Below, piece by piece: positions 1 to 7,796 of a DNA stretch of 46,908 bases. Below the pieces are notes generated by a model that was given only the letters and a program-made list of their open reading frames with translations, was not told the origin of the DNA and made no database searches. Both the position numbers and the translations under genes were made by a program. Where the stretch lies: the NCBI GenBank assembly GCA_937872065.1, contig CALMRA010000073.1, positions 1-46,908 of the forward strand. The letters run 5' to 3'. How positions within the stretch are numbered: the stretch's first letter is position 1; every line of letters starts with the position of its first letter. The stretch is from an uncultured Eubacteriaceae bacterium (lineage in GTDB: Bacteria; Bacillota; Clostridia; Eubacteriales; Eubacteriaceae).

Positions 1-234
1 CTGGTCGTTGATCTGAGTGACGATCCGGTTCAGTCTGTCTTCGTCGTAATATCTGCCGAAATGCGTATCCGAGAAGAAGACGACAGTCCCTTCCGAAACG
101 TCCTCAGGCACGATGACATTCGTCGAATCTGTATTGAGCTCTCCCGGTTCGATGATCCGGGCGTAGACATACAGTCCTCCGACAATCAGGAGCAGTATAA
201 ATAGTGTCATAAGAATTCTTCTGACGGTTTTCAA
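1..234 (-). CDS. Membrane-anchored metallophosphoesterase (partial, C-terminus beyond window)
   Basis: Seen: an open frame running off the left edge on the minus strand, giving 78 codons. After a few basic residues it has one hydrophobic segment (FILLLIVGGLYVYA), then a beta-strand and the motif VVFFSDTHFG, which fits the D-x-H metal-binding motif of calcineurin-like phosphoesterases. I chose TTG at 234 because GGAGG lies five bases upstream; an in-frame ATG at 210 is the alternative and would leave the membrane segment at the very N-terminus. Family knowledge: such proteins (YkuE/YaeI-like) are membrane-anchored hydrolases with the catalytic domain outside, some acting on lipid-linked phosphates. 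It follows the racemase-family gene by 47 bases and is probably co-transcribed. Only the first metal motif is visible, so the substrate cannot be named. Confidence 0.7.
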   Translation of the reverse strand, partial: MKTVRRILMTLFILLLIVGGLYVYARIIEPGELNTDSTNVIVPEDVSEGTVVFFSDTHFGRYYDEDRLNRIVTQINDQ

Positions 235-281
235 CAAAGCCTCCGTCTGTCTGCTGAATTGTATCCGACAGTCCGACCCGG

Positions 282-1343
282 TCAGACTGTCGTTTTGTTG
301 ACGTAATCACTGGTGCTTGCGCGAAGCGCACTGACGTAGTTGCATCGGAACCCCATAATATCGCCGACTTTGAGCGGTCTCTGACAGTCGGATACATCGA
401 CGATCAGATGATCGGAGCTGGCGGTTACGATTCTGGCTCCCGGTTCAAGGGGGACAATATCCTCCGGCGTGATGTCCTGTTTTCCCAGCGCGCAGATCGC
501 CCGGCGCCGGATACCCCTGTCCTCGAAGACCGGTTCCTTGCCGAAGGCGTCTTTTCCGTGCTTCCCGATGGGCAGGGAAGGCTTTTCCTTAAGCTCGACA
601 ATTTCCGCGTCGAGGCGAAAAACGTCGCTGTGCAGAAACGGATATTTTTTACCGTAAGACGTTTCGTTTCCGAACAGCAGCAGTTCGCCGAAACGCAGAT
701 TATTGACGAATTTCGGAATCGTTCCGTTTTCCACCATATAATAGGCGCCGGAGTTGCCTCCTGAAAAGATGCTGCAGTCATCACCGAAGATCTCGCGGGT
801 TCTGATGTACATCCGTTCGAGCTTGTCAAAGCTCGACGGTTCCGGAATGATCGCACCCGCACAGTTTGAGTTCGTACCGACACCACGGACACGAAGCGCG
901 TCGAGTCCGGAGATTTTCTTCAGATCCCGATAAAAGCCCTCTTCATCAAACCAGCCTTCACGCAGGTCGCCGTGGTCGGCCATCAGGATCACGTCGTGGC
1001 GTTTTTTCTGCTTCAGAGCTTCGCGGTTGAGCTCTTTGAGAACCTCGTATTCGGAGTTCAGCGACAGATCCGCATAGCGGACGGTATCTTCGGCCTCGGA
1101 AATCATCGGGATTCTGATAAGCCATTTTTCACCGCCGATATCGTCGAGATCCTGAAGGTTTCTGATTCTCGAATCCCCCAGTGATTTCGCACCGCCGGCA
1201 AGAAAGGCCCGGGCGACGTCGGGATTTCCGCCGGCGCATTTCGTCACCGCCGTCACGTAGATTCCGTGCTCGCGGCAGATTCCTGTAACCTTTTCCGTAT
1301 TATCCTGTATTTTTTCAAGATTGATCGTTAAATTCGGGTACAT
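282..1343 (-). CDS. Alanine/ornithine racemase family PLP enzyme
   Basis: Fold type III PLP enzyme of the alanine racemase N-terminal family, 353 residues, closest by eye to ornithine racemase (Orr)/YhfX-type proteins. Seen: an N-terminal strand TINLEKIQDNT, the PLP lysine K35 in AVTKCAGG, and barrel motifs GDSRIRNL and FSGGNSGAYY. The start at 1343 is preceded by GAGAGGG at good distance; an upstream in-frame ATG exists but would include this ribosome binding site. These enzymes interconvert L- and D-forms of amino acids in the cytoplasm; ornithine racemase feeds oxidative ornithine degradation in amino-acid-fermenting anaerobes. No other ornithine pathway gene is in the window, so the substrate is not established. 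It is transcribed away from leuS and probably together with the downstream metallophosphoesterase. Confidence 0.75.
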   Translation of the reverse strand: MYPNLTINLEKIQDNTEKVTGICREHGIYVTAVTKCAGGNPDVARAFLAGGAKSLGDSRIRNLQDLDDIGGEKWLIRIPMISEAEDTVRYADLSLNSEYEVLKELNREALKQKKRHDVILMADHGDLREGWFDEEGFYRDLKKISGLDALRVRGVGTNSNCAGAIIPEPSSFDKLERMYIRTREIFGDDCSIFSGGNSGAYYMVENGTIPKFVNNLRFGELLLFGNETSYGKKYPFLHSDVFRLDAEIVELKEKPSLPIGKHGKDAFGKEPVFEDRGIRRRAICALGKQDITPEDIVPLEPGARIVTASSDHLIVDVSDCQRPLKVGDIMGFRCNYVSALRASTSDYVNKTTV

Positions 1344-1423
1344 GATCCCTCTCATTTCATTTAATTCGTTAATTACACATTCGGTACAGTTTACCATAAA
1401 AGACGCAAGACTAAGCCGGATTA

Positions 1424-1452
1424 TTGACAGTCCGGAAGCTGAACTATAAAAT
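1424..1452 (+). promoter_or_regulatory. Promoter of leuS-rnhA
   Basis: Perfect -35 TTGACA at 1424-1429, a 17-base spacer and -10 TAAAAT at 1447-1452. Transcription should start near 1459, about 60 bases before leuS. The leader is too short for a T-box. Confidence 0.75.
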
Positions 1453-1518
1453 TAAAGTTACTGTTTAAAACAATACCCGGAGAGTCCGGAGAAATAGAAC
1501 GGCAAGATTGGAGCTCTT

Positions 1519-3948
1519 TTGAAAACGAACAGAGAACACAGATACGATCCTCAGCGGATCGAAGAAAAATGGCAGAAATACTGGGAGGACAACGATACGT
1601 TCCGTATCGAAGATCCTTCGTGCGGAAAAGAAAAGTTTTACGGACTCGTCGAATTTCCGTACCCGTCGGGAGTGGGTCTGCATGTCGGACATGTCCGCGC
1701 ATACACCTCGCTGGAAGTCATTTCGAGAAAGCGCAGAATGGAAGGCTACAACGTTCTGTTCCCGATCGGCTGGGACGCCTTCGGACTGCCGACTGAAAAC
1801 TACGCGATCCAGACGGGAAAACATCCGAGAACCGTTACCGATCAGAACATCAGGACCTTTACCCATCAGCTCAAGCGCATCGGCTATTCCTTCGACTGGG
1901 ACTGCGAAATCGATACGACGGATCCCGACTATTATAAGTGGACGCAGTGGATCTTCCTGCAGCTTTACAAGGCGGGTCTGGCCTACAGAGACCGGACCTA
2001 CGTCAACTTCTGCACGGGCTGCAAGGTTGTTCTCGCCAACGAAGACTTCCGCGAAGGCAAATGCGACCGCTGCGGCTCTGACGTCATTCAGCTCGAAAAG
2101 GACGTCTGGTTCCTGAAGATCCGCGAATACGCGGAAAAACTGCTTCAGGGTCTGGACGAAGTCAACTATCTGCCGAGGATCCGCCTCGAACAGGAAAACT
2201 GGATCGGCAAGTCCATCGGGGCGGAGGTCGACTTTCAGATTTCGGATTCCGATCAGAAGCTGACCGTCTTCACGACGCGTCCGGATACGCTCTTCGGCGC
2301 GACCTTTATGGTTATCGCCCCCGAACATCCGCTGCTCGACGAAAACAAGGACCGGATCACGAATATGGCTGCGGTCAGGCAGTATCAGGAAGACGCGCAG
2401 AAAAAGACCGAATTCGAACGCGTTCAGCTGGCTAAGGACAAGACCGGCGTACGCCTCGAAGGCATCAGCGCCGTGAATCCCGCAACCGGACAGGAAATCC
2501 CGATCTTTATCGCGGACTATGTCATGATGGGCTACGGAACCGGCGCGATCATGGCCGTTCCGGCTCACGATACCCGGGACTACGATTTCGCAAAGAAATT
2601 CGGCTGCCCCATCGTCGAAGTCATCAAGGGCGGAGATATCGAACAGGAAGCCTATACGGACACGTCCGCAGGCGAAATGGTCAATTCCGGATTCATGAAC
2701 GGAATGCAGGTCAAAGAAGCAATTCCGGCGATGATTGAATGGCTCGGAGAAAAGAGTCTCGGCAAGAAGACCGTCAACTACAAGATGAAGGACTGGGCTT
2801 TCAACCGTCAGCGCTACTGGGGAGAACCCTTCCCGATCATCTACTGCGATCACTGCGGAATCGTCCCGGTTCCGGAAGAAGATCTTCCGGTTCTGCTGCC
2901 GAAGGTTCAGAGCTACGAACCGACGGATACGGGAGAATCTCCTCTGGCTAATATCCCGGAATTCACCGAAACGGTCTGCCCGGTCTGCGGAAGACCGGCC
3001 CGCCGCGAAACGGATACGATGCCTCAGTGGGCAGGCTCCTCCTGGTACTATCTGCGTTATTTCGACGCCCACAACAAGGATGCGATCGCATCTGACGAAA
3101 AGCTCAAATACTGGCTGCCTGTTGACTGGTACAACGGCGGTATGGAACATGTTACGCGCCATCTGCTGTACTCTAGATTCTGGCACCGTTTCCTGTACGA
3201 TCAGGGCGTCGTTCCGACGAAGGAACCGTACATGAAGCGTACGGCCCAGGGGCTTATCCTCGGCGAAGACGGGGATAAGATGTCAAAGTCGAAGGGCAAC
3301 GTCGTCAATCCTGACGATATCATCGATCAGTACGGGGCGGATACGCTAAGAACCTACGTCATGTTTATCGGCGATTACGAGAAGCCGGCGCCGTGGTCCG
3401 AAAACGGGGTCAAGGGCGCACGCCGATTCCTGGACCGTGTGTATCGTATGACGGATATGCTCACCGACGAAGACGGCTATTCCAAAGCGCTTGAATCCGA
3501 AATGCATAAGACGATCAAGAAGGTCAGCTCGGACTACGAGGAAATGAAGTTCAATACGGCCATCGCTCAGATGATGACGATGCTTAACGAATTCTATAAG
3601 GAAAAGAGCGTGACCCGCGCGGAATTCAGAGATTATCTGAAGCTTCTGAGCCCGGTGGCTCCCCATATCTGCGAAGAGCTCTGGCAGGAAGCCGGCTTCG
3701 AAGGGCTGTGCGGCGAAAGCAGCTGGCCGGAATACGACGAAGCCAAGACAGTCGAAGACGTTGTCGAAATGGCCGTTCAGGTCAACGGCAAGGTCCGTTC
3801 GACGATCACGCTGCCGAAGGATGCCGACGAAGGGGAAGCTTCCGCCATCGCCCTTGCGGACGAAAAAATCCAGCGCTGCACCGAAGGTAAAAAAATCGTC
3901 AAGACGATCTACCGTCCGGGTCGTATCTTCAATATCGTCGTCAAGTAG
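1519..3948 (+). CDS. leuS: Leucyl-tRNA synthetase
   Basis: Charges tRNA-Leu with leucine in the cytoplasm. Class I synthetase of 809 residues, normal bacterial length. Seen: HIGH-type motif HVGH at residues 55-58 within FPYPSGVGLHVGH, KMSKS at 587-591, an inserted editing (CP1) domain containing TTRPDTLFG and GYGTGAIMAVPAHD, two paired CxxC knuckles, and WAGSSWYYLRY ahead of the catalytic half. The C-terminal anticodon-binding region is complete. The start is TTG at 1519, with GGAG five bases upstream and N-terminal residues that align with the usual beginning (YDPQRIEEKWQKYW); no better ATG exists. It has its own strong promoter and leads a two-gene unit with rnhA, six bases downstream. No leucine T-box structure is visible in the short leader. 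Confidence 0.97.
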   Translation: MKTNREHRYDPQRIEEKWQKYWEDNDTFRIEDPSCGKEKFYGLVEFPYPSGVGLHVGHVRAYTSLEVISRKRRMEGYNVLFPIGWDAFGLPTENYAIQTGKHPRTVTDQNIRTFTHQLKRIGYSFDWDCEIDTTDPDYYKWTQWIFLQLYKAGLAYRDRTYVNFCTGCKVVLANEDFREGKCDRCGSDVIQLEKDVWFLKIREYAEKLLQGLDEVNYLPRIRLEQENWIGKSIGAEVDFQISDSDQKLTVFTTRPDTLFGATFMVIAPEHPLLDENKDRITNMAAVRQYQEDAQKKTEFERVQLAKDKTGVRLEGISAVNPATGQEIPIFIADYVMMGYGTGAIMAVPAHDTRDYDFAKKFGCPIVEVIKGGDIEQEAYTDTSAGEMVNSGFMNGMQVKEAIPAMIEWLGEKSLGKKTVNYKMKDWAFNRQRYWGEPFPIIYCDHCGIVPVPEEDLPVLLPKVQSYEPTDTGESPLANIPEFTETVCPVCGRPARRETDTMPQWAGSSWYYLRYFDAHNKDAIASDEKLKYWLPVDWYNGGMEHVTRHLLYSRFWHRFLYDQGVVPTKEPYMKRTAQGLILGEDGDKMSKSKGNVVNPDDIIDQYGADTLRTYVMFIGDYEKPAPWSENGVKGARRFLDRVYRMTDMLTDEDGYSKALESEMHKTIKKVSSDYEEMKFNTAIAQMMTMLNEFYKEKSVTRAEFRDYLKLLSPVAPHICEELWQEAGFEGLCGESSWPEYDEAKTVEDVVEMAVQVNGKVRSTITLPKDADEGEASAIALADEKIQRCTEGKKIVKTIYRPGRIFNIVVK

Positions 3949-3954
3949 CTGACG

Positions 3955-4422
3955 ATGGCAGAGAAGAAGGAAATTATCCTGTACACCGACGGCGGCTGCC
4001 GCGGCAATCAGGATACGAACAATATCGGGGCCATCGGCGGAATTCTGATGTTTCCGAAAACCGGAGCGGTCAAAGAATACAACGAGGGCTTTCGGAACAC
4101 GACGAACAACAAGATGGAGATCCTCGCGGTTCTGACGGGTCTTAAGATGCTCAAGGAGCCCTGTATCGTAAAAGTTCATTCCGACTCCGCCTATGTCGTA
4201 AACGCGGTGGAGAAGGGCTGGCTCAAAGGCTGGAAAGCGAAGGGCTGGACCAGAGGAAAAGCCGGAGAGCTCAAGAACAAGGAGCTCTGGCAGGAGATGG
4301 ACCGCCTGCTGGCGGAGCATGATGTCACCTTCGTCAAGGTCAAGGGTCATGCGAATGACAAATGGAACAACCGTGCGGACGCGCTGGTGAACCAGGCAAT
4401 GGACGAACTGAAACAGAAATAA
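3955..4422 (+). CDS. rnhA: Ribonuclease HI
   Basis: Cleaves the RNA strand of RNA-DNA hybrids (R-loops, primers). It has 155 residues, the usual length. Seen: the full DEDD metal site with D12 (YTDGGCRGN), E55 (NNKMEILA), D77 (HSDSAYVVNA) and D142 (NRADALVN), plus the assisting histidine H132 in VKGHANDKWN and a Trp/Lys-rich basic handle at about 87-102. There is no N-terminal hybrid-binding domain, so this is the plain HI type. It starts six bases after the leuS stop with no clear Shine-Dalgarno sequence, suggesting translation coupled to leuS. A terminator follows, so leuS-rnhA forms a closed unit. Confidence 0.95.
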   Translation: MAEKKEIILYTDGGCRGNQDTNNIGAIGGILMFPKTGAVKEYNEGFRNTTNNKMEILAVLTGLKMLKEPCIVKVHSDSAYVVNAVEKGWLKGWKAKGWTRGKAGELKNKELWQEMDRLLAEHDVTFVKVKGHANDKWNNRADALVNQAMDELKQK

Positions 4423-4450
4423 ACATACTGCAGTTTAAATGCAGAAAAAG

Positions 4451-4476
4451 AAACGGGCAAAGGTCCGTTTTTTTTT
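4451..4476 (+). terminator. Terminator of leuS-rnhA
   Basis: Eight-pair stem (4451-4458 with 4463-4470, one G-U pair) around the loop AAAG, running into a tract of nine T. Confidence 0.85.
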
Positions 4477-4544
4477 GAATGAAATCAGAAGTCGCAGACA
4501 GGCTGTTAATCGAAAGTTCATCTTTGTGTCGCAAATAATTCGCA

Positions 4545-4573
4545 GTGTCAATTTAAAGAAGTGCTGGTATGAT
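4545..4573 (+). promoter_or_regulatory. Promoter of the amidohydrolase gene
   Basis: -10 TATGAT at 4568-4573 preceded by TGG (extended -10), with a weak -35 GTGTCA at 4545-4550 and a 17-base spacer. Confidence 0.5.
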
Positions 4574-4595
4574 AAGTCTATACGGAGGAATTAAA

Positions 4596-5879
4596 ATGAA
4601 AACGGCATATATAAACGGGATCCTGCTGGACGGGACCGCCGATATGACACCTCAGGAAGATCTCGTCGTCCTGACCGACGACGATACGATCGAAGACATC
4701 GAATTCAGGGATAACGTCGATCTGAGCGGTTACCGGATCGTCGATCTTGACGGAAAATACCTGATGCCGGGTCTGATCAACCTGCACGTCCATCTCCCTG
4801 CCACAGGGAAGCCGAAGAAGAAGCAGCCGGACAATGTGAAGCTGGTAAAGCTGATGACGTCCAATCCGGTGCTGGAGGGAATCATTCACAGGATATGTGA
4901 AGAAACTGCGAAAACCGAACTGATGAGCGGCGTCACGACGATTCGCACGGTAGGCGGGATCGAAGACACCGACTCGATGCTCAGGGACCGGATTGCAGCC
5001 GGAAATACTGTCGGTCCCCGGATCATCGCCTGCAACCAGGCTGTTTCGGTACCGGGAGGCCATATGGCGGGATCGCTGGGGTATATCGCCCATACGCCGG
5101 AAGAGGCCGTCGGATATGTCAGAAAGATCGCAGCACAGAAACCCGATCTGATCAAACTGATGATCACCGGGGGCGTGATGGATGCGACAGTCAGAGGAGA
5201 ACCCGGTGAACTGAAGATGCCGCCGGAAATGATCAGAGCCGCCTGCGACGAAGCCCATCGTCTGGGCATGAAGGTTGCGGCCCATGTCGAAAGTCCCGAA
5301 GGAATCAAGGCGGCCCTGAAGAACGGCGTCGATTCCATCGAACACGGCGCCGTGCCGGATGCGGAGATTATCGAGCTGTTTAAAAAGAACGACGCGATTC
5401 TCGTCACGACACTCTCGCCTGCCATGCCGTATTCGCTGTTTGATCCGCAGATCAGCCATGTGACGGAGCTCGAACAGTATAACGGGACGGTTGTCTTCAC
5501 CGGAATTATCGCCTGCGCGAAAGCGTGTCTTGAACAGGGAATATCGGTGGGGCTCGGTACAGATACGGGGGTTCCGTATGTTACCCATTACGATATGTGG
5601 CGCGAGCTGTATTATTTCCACAAATTCTGCGGCGTGACCAATCAGTTTGCCCTCCATACCGCTACGCAGAAAAACGCGGAGCTGGCGGGGATCGGAGACG
5701 TAACGGGAACGCTCGAGGCCGGGAAAAGCGCAGATATGATCGTAACAGAGCAGAATCCGCTGTATGATCTGAGAGCGCTCAGAAATATCGATATGGTCGT
5801 CGTTCGCGGACGTCTGATCAGTCATCCGAAGGTCAGAAAATACGGACAGGCCGAGAAGCAGCTGGACATGGTTCTGTAG
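4596..5879 (+). CDS. Amidohydrolase family protein (imidazolonepropionase/prolidase-like)
   Basis: Metal-dependent hydrolase of 427 residues with the amidohydrolase TIM barrel. Seen: the HxH pair H64 and H66 (INLHVHLP), the metal-bridging lysine K187 (LIKLMITGG), H230 (VAAHVES), H250 (IEHGA) and the catalytic aspartate D323 (GTDTG); small flanking strands at each end form the usual composite beta-sandwich. The set matches the subgroup that includes imidazolonepropionase-like enzymes and Xaa-Pro/Xaa-Arg dipeptidases. No histidine-degradation gene is nearby, so a role in hut is not supported and a dipeptidase or cyclic-amide hydrolase is equally possible. The start at 4596 has GGAGG seven bases upstream; an in-frame ATG at 4569 would include that ribosome binding site and overlap the -10. 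No signal peptide, so cytoplasmic. Transcribed alone. Confidence 0.85.
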   Translation: MKTAYINGILLDGTADMTPQEDLVVLTDDDTIEDIEFRDNVDLSGYRIVDLDGKYLMPGLINLHVHLPATGKPKKKQPDNVKLVKLMTSNPVLEGIIHRICEETAKTELMSGVTTIRTVGGIEDTDSMLRDRIAAGNTVGPRIIACNQAVSVPGGHMAGSLGYIAHTPEEAVGYVRKIAAQKPDLIKLMITGGVMDATVRGEPGELKMPPEMIRAACDEAHRLGMKVAAHVESPEGIKAALKNGVDSIEHGAVPDAEIIELFKKNDAILVTTLSPAMPYSLFDPQISHVTELEQYNGTVVFTGIIACAKACLEQGISVGLGTDTGVPYVTHYDMWRELYYFHKFCGVTNQFALHTATQKNAELAGIGDVTGTLEAGKSADMIVTEQNPLYDLRALRNIDMVVVRGRLISHPKVRKYGQAEKQLDMVL

Positions 5880-5926
5880 TTTTTAATCCTGATTCCCGCG
5901 GTTTAAAGTTTTCTGTTATTTCCGGT

Positions 5927-5934
5927 GCTATTCT
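5927..5934 (+). promoter_or_regulatory. Extended -10 promoter before the nitroreductase-like gene
   Basis: TGCTATTCT with TG at 5926-5927 and -10 TATTCT at 5929-5934; no convincing -35. A small palindrome, TCTCT-GCTT-AGAGA (5932-5945), overlaps the -10, and an inner hairpin (CCGTT...GACGG) lies between it and the ribosome binding site. Confidence 0.4.
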
Positions 5935-5991
5935 CTGCTTAGAGACCGTTCACGCTCCGGCGTTTGACGGCAGGCAGAGAAGGAGAATTTT

Positions 5992-6669
5992 ATGGATAAT
6001 GTCATGCAGATCATGGAAGCGCGGCATTCGGTCCGACAATATACGGATAAGAAGATTGACGGAGAGGTCCTGGGACTGCTTAAGGCCGAGATCGATCAGA
6101 TAAACCGGACAACAGGGGTGGACTTTCAGCTGATTCTGGACGAACCGGGTGCATTTTCCGGATTTCTGCCCAGATACGGGAAATTTCAGGGCGTTAGCAA
6201 TTATGTCGGACTGATCGCTCCGAAAAGCCCGAACTGCGAGGAGAAGGTAGGCTTTCTCGGCGAACGTCTCGTTCTGAAGGCCCAGCAGATGGGGTTAAAT
6301 ACCTGCTGGGTAGGCTTGAGCTATTCGAGAAGAAAGCTGAAGCTCCGGATCCCGAAAAATGAGAAGCTTTACTGCGTTCTCGCCCTCGGCTACGGAAGCA
6401 CCCAGGGCATCAGACACAAAAGCCGGAAGATCGACGATCTGACTGATGCGGCCCAGCCGAGACCGGAATGGTTTCTGGAGGGGATGAAGGCTGCGATGCT
6501 TGCGCCGACCGCTGTGAATCAGCAGCATTTTAAAGTCAGTCTGACTGACGACGGCAGAGTCCGGATCGTTTCGACAGGCGGTTTTTATTCGAAGATGGAT
6601 CTCGGAATCGTCAAGTATCAGTTCGAACAGGGAGCGGGAAAGGATTTTCCCGGCTTTACCGCAGGCTGA
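5992..6669 (+). CDS. Nitroreductase-like flavoprotein
   Basis: Member of the FMN-dependent nitroreductase superfamily, 225 residues. Seen: the N-terminal signature EARHSVRQYTDKKI (FMN-phosphate binding Arg-His-Ser-x-Arg), a central GLNTCWVGLSYSRRK segment where family members have the flavin/dimer loop, and MLAPTAVNQQHF near the C-terminus, a version of the usual SAxNxQPW motif. It is of the short, putative TM-nitroreductase type. It would reduce nitro compounds, quinones or flavins with NAD(P)H in the cytoplasm; the physiological substrate cannot be read from the sequence. Start ATG with AAGGAG seven bases upstream. Own promoter and terminator, so monocistronic. Confidence 0.85.
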   Translation: MDNVMQIMEARHSVRQYTDKKIDGEVLGLLKAEIDQINRTTGVDFQLILDEPGAFSGFLPRYGKFQGVSNYVGLIAPKSPNCEEKVGFLGERLVLKAQQMGLNTCWVGLSYSRRKLKLRIPKNEKLYCVLALGYGSTQGIRHKSRKIDDLTDAAQPRPEWFLEGMKAAMLAPTAVNQQHFKVSLTDDGRVRIVSTGGFYSKMDLGIVKYQFEQGAGKDFPGFTAG

Positions 6670-6691
6670 AGCGTTTCAGGTACATAAAAAT

Positions 6692-6731
6692 GAACGGATC
6701 ATCCGAAAGAAAGATGGTCTGTTCTTTTTTT
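6692..6731 (+). terminator. Terminator after the nitroreductase-like gene
   Basis: Twelve-pair stem (6692-6703 with 6713-6724, two G-U pairs), nine-base loop, then seven T. Confidence 0.9.
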
Positions 6732-6816
6732 CGGGCGGATTTAAAGGCTCCTGCATAATATGTTCTGCCTGTTTCAGTTAAAGATCGCAGGAACGGATAT
6801 CTGACGCAGTGAAAAC

Positions 6817-6825
6817 TGATAGAAT
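6817..6825 (+). promoter_or_regulatory. Extended -10 promoter before the unknown gene at 6884
   Basis: TGATAGAAT: extended -10 with TAGAAT at 6820-6825. No good -35 is visible. Transcription would begin near 6832 and leave a leader of about 50 bases. Confidence 0.35.
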
Positions 6826-6883
6826 AAAAGCAGACAACGGCTGCTGCTCAGGGCTGCCTGAAAACGAAAGAATAGAGGGAATC

Positions 6884-7729
6884 ATGCCTGATTTCAACGA
6901 TATGGATAAAAACCTCAAATGCTCTGCGCGTCTGATTATGTGCATGGCCGAGGATAACGAATTTGCACGGGAAGTCGAGGAGGCGGTCAGCGATTATGAT
7001 GAACGTCATTCTCCGGAGATTATGGAAAATATCGGCGCAGGAACGAGCGGAACGATCCGCGAGACGTATGATACGGCTCTGGGCGAGATCGAACTGGAAA
7101 CGGACTATTCGCCGGATCAGATCGTCGTGCGCCTGGATTTTACCGACGGAGCTGACGAACCGCCCTTCGAAACCTTCATGGAAGCGCTCAGAGAAGCGGG
7201 GTATCTGGAAGAGGAACCCGTCGAACACCGGATTCTTCCGATGGATGACAGTGACAGGATCCAGCTCGTACCCTACGGTCTGGAGCTGCGCATGAAAATT
7301 TCGGATTCAAGCCGCAGCGAGGAGCAGGCGATCCGCAGCGGTCCCGTCCGGGTCGGTTTTCAGGAGGTAAAGAACGCAATCTTCCTGACGTTCGATTTTG
7401 CCAGCGAGACCTATATCGACGTGCCGATGTCTGTCCATCTGTCTCCCTTCGGCAGCGACATCCTGAACCGCTTTGAAGAAGGGGAGGGACTGCCGCTGTA
7501 TACGGTTCTGACGGATCCCGAGAAGGAAACGGTGCATGTCGTCAGACAGTTCGAGCTGAGCACGGAAATGTCCAATCGCATTTATGACGCCCTGGTGCGC
7601 CAGGAGAATGCGGCCTTTGACGAACCGTATTATCAGAAGGTCGTACGTGCGATGTTCGGGGAGTACGATCATGCGGGACTTGCCGCAAAATCCGAATGCT
7701 TCTGCCAGATTCCGGGGCGGGAGTATTGA
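6884..7729 (+). CDS. Unknown acidic cytoplasmic protein
   Basis: I do not recognise this family. The product has 281 residues, is strongly acidic, and has no signal peptide or membrane segment. Visible features: an N-terminal helix with CSARLIMCMAEDNEFAREVEEAV, a glycine patch GAGTSGTI, alternating short strands and acidic loops in the middle, a strand run VKNAIFLTFDFASETYIDVPM, and a C-terminal helix followed by a Cys-x-Cys (ECFCQI) close to the end. It reads like a folded alpha/beta protein, perhaps two similar halves. Start chosen at 6884, with GAGG five bases upstream; an earlier in-frame ATG at 6809 lies upstream of the likely transcription start. It stands alone between two terminators, so context gives no clue. 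It may be a lineage-specific protein. Confidence 0.75.
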   Translation: MPDFNDMDKNLKCSARLIMCMAEDNEFAREVEEAVSDYDERHSPEIMENIGAGTSGTIRETYDTALGEIELETDYSPDQIVVRLDFTDGADEPPFETFMEALREAGYLEEEPVEHRILPMDDSDRIQLVPYGLELRMKISDSSRSEEQAIRSGPVRVGFQEVKNAIFLTFDFASETYIDVPMSVHLSPFGSDILNRFEEGEGLPLYTVLTDPEKETVHVVRQFELSTEMSNRIYDALVRQENAAFDEPYYQKVVRAMFGEYDHAGLAAKSECFCQIPGREY

Positions 7730-7754
7730 AACGATCCGAAACCGTAAAAAAATA

Positions 7755-7796
7755 AAAACTGACGGAGACGACATCCTGCGCCTCCGTCAGTTTTTT
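7755..7796. terminator. Bidirectional terminator between convergent genes
   Basis: Stem AAAACTGACGGAG (7755-7767) pairs with 7782-7794 around a 14-base loop. T-rich on the right and A-rich on the left, so it can stop transcription from both sides. Confidence 0.88.

Noticed and set aside
1398-1518. T-box leader for leuS
   Set aside because: The gap between the -10 and the start is only about 65 bases, with no specifier or antiterminator structure.
1465-3186. Long minus-strand open frame opposite leuS
   Set aside because: leuS is complete with all motifs on the plus strand. The antisense frame arises from codon use; its translation has no recognisable domains.
4578-5825. Long minus-strand open frame opposite the amidohydrolase
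   Set aside because: The plus-strand gene has the full metal-ligand set. The reverse translation is Arg/His/Asp-rich with no coherent fold.
5880-5991. FMN riboswitch before the nitroreductase-like gene
   Set aside because: The leader is too short and lacks the AGGGGCAGGGTGAAATTCCC-type core.
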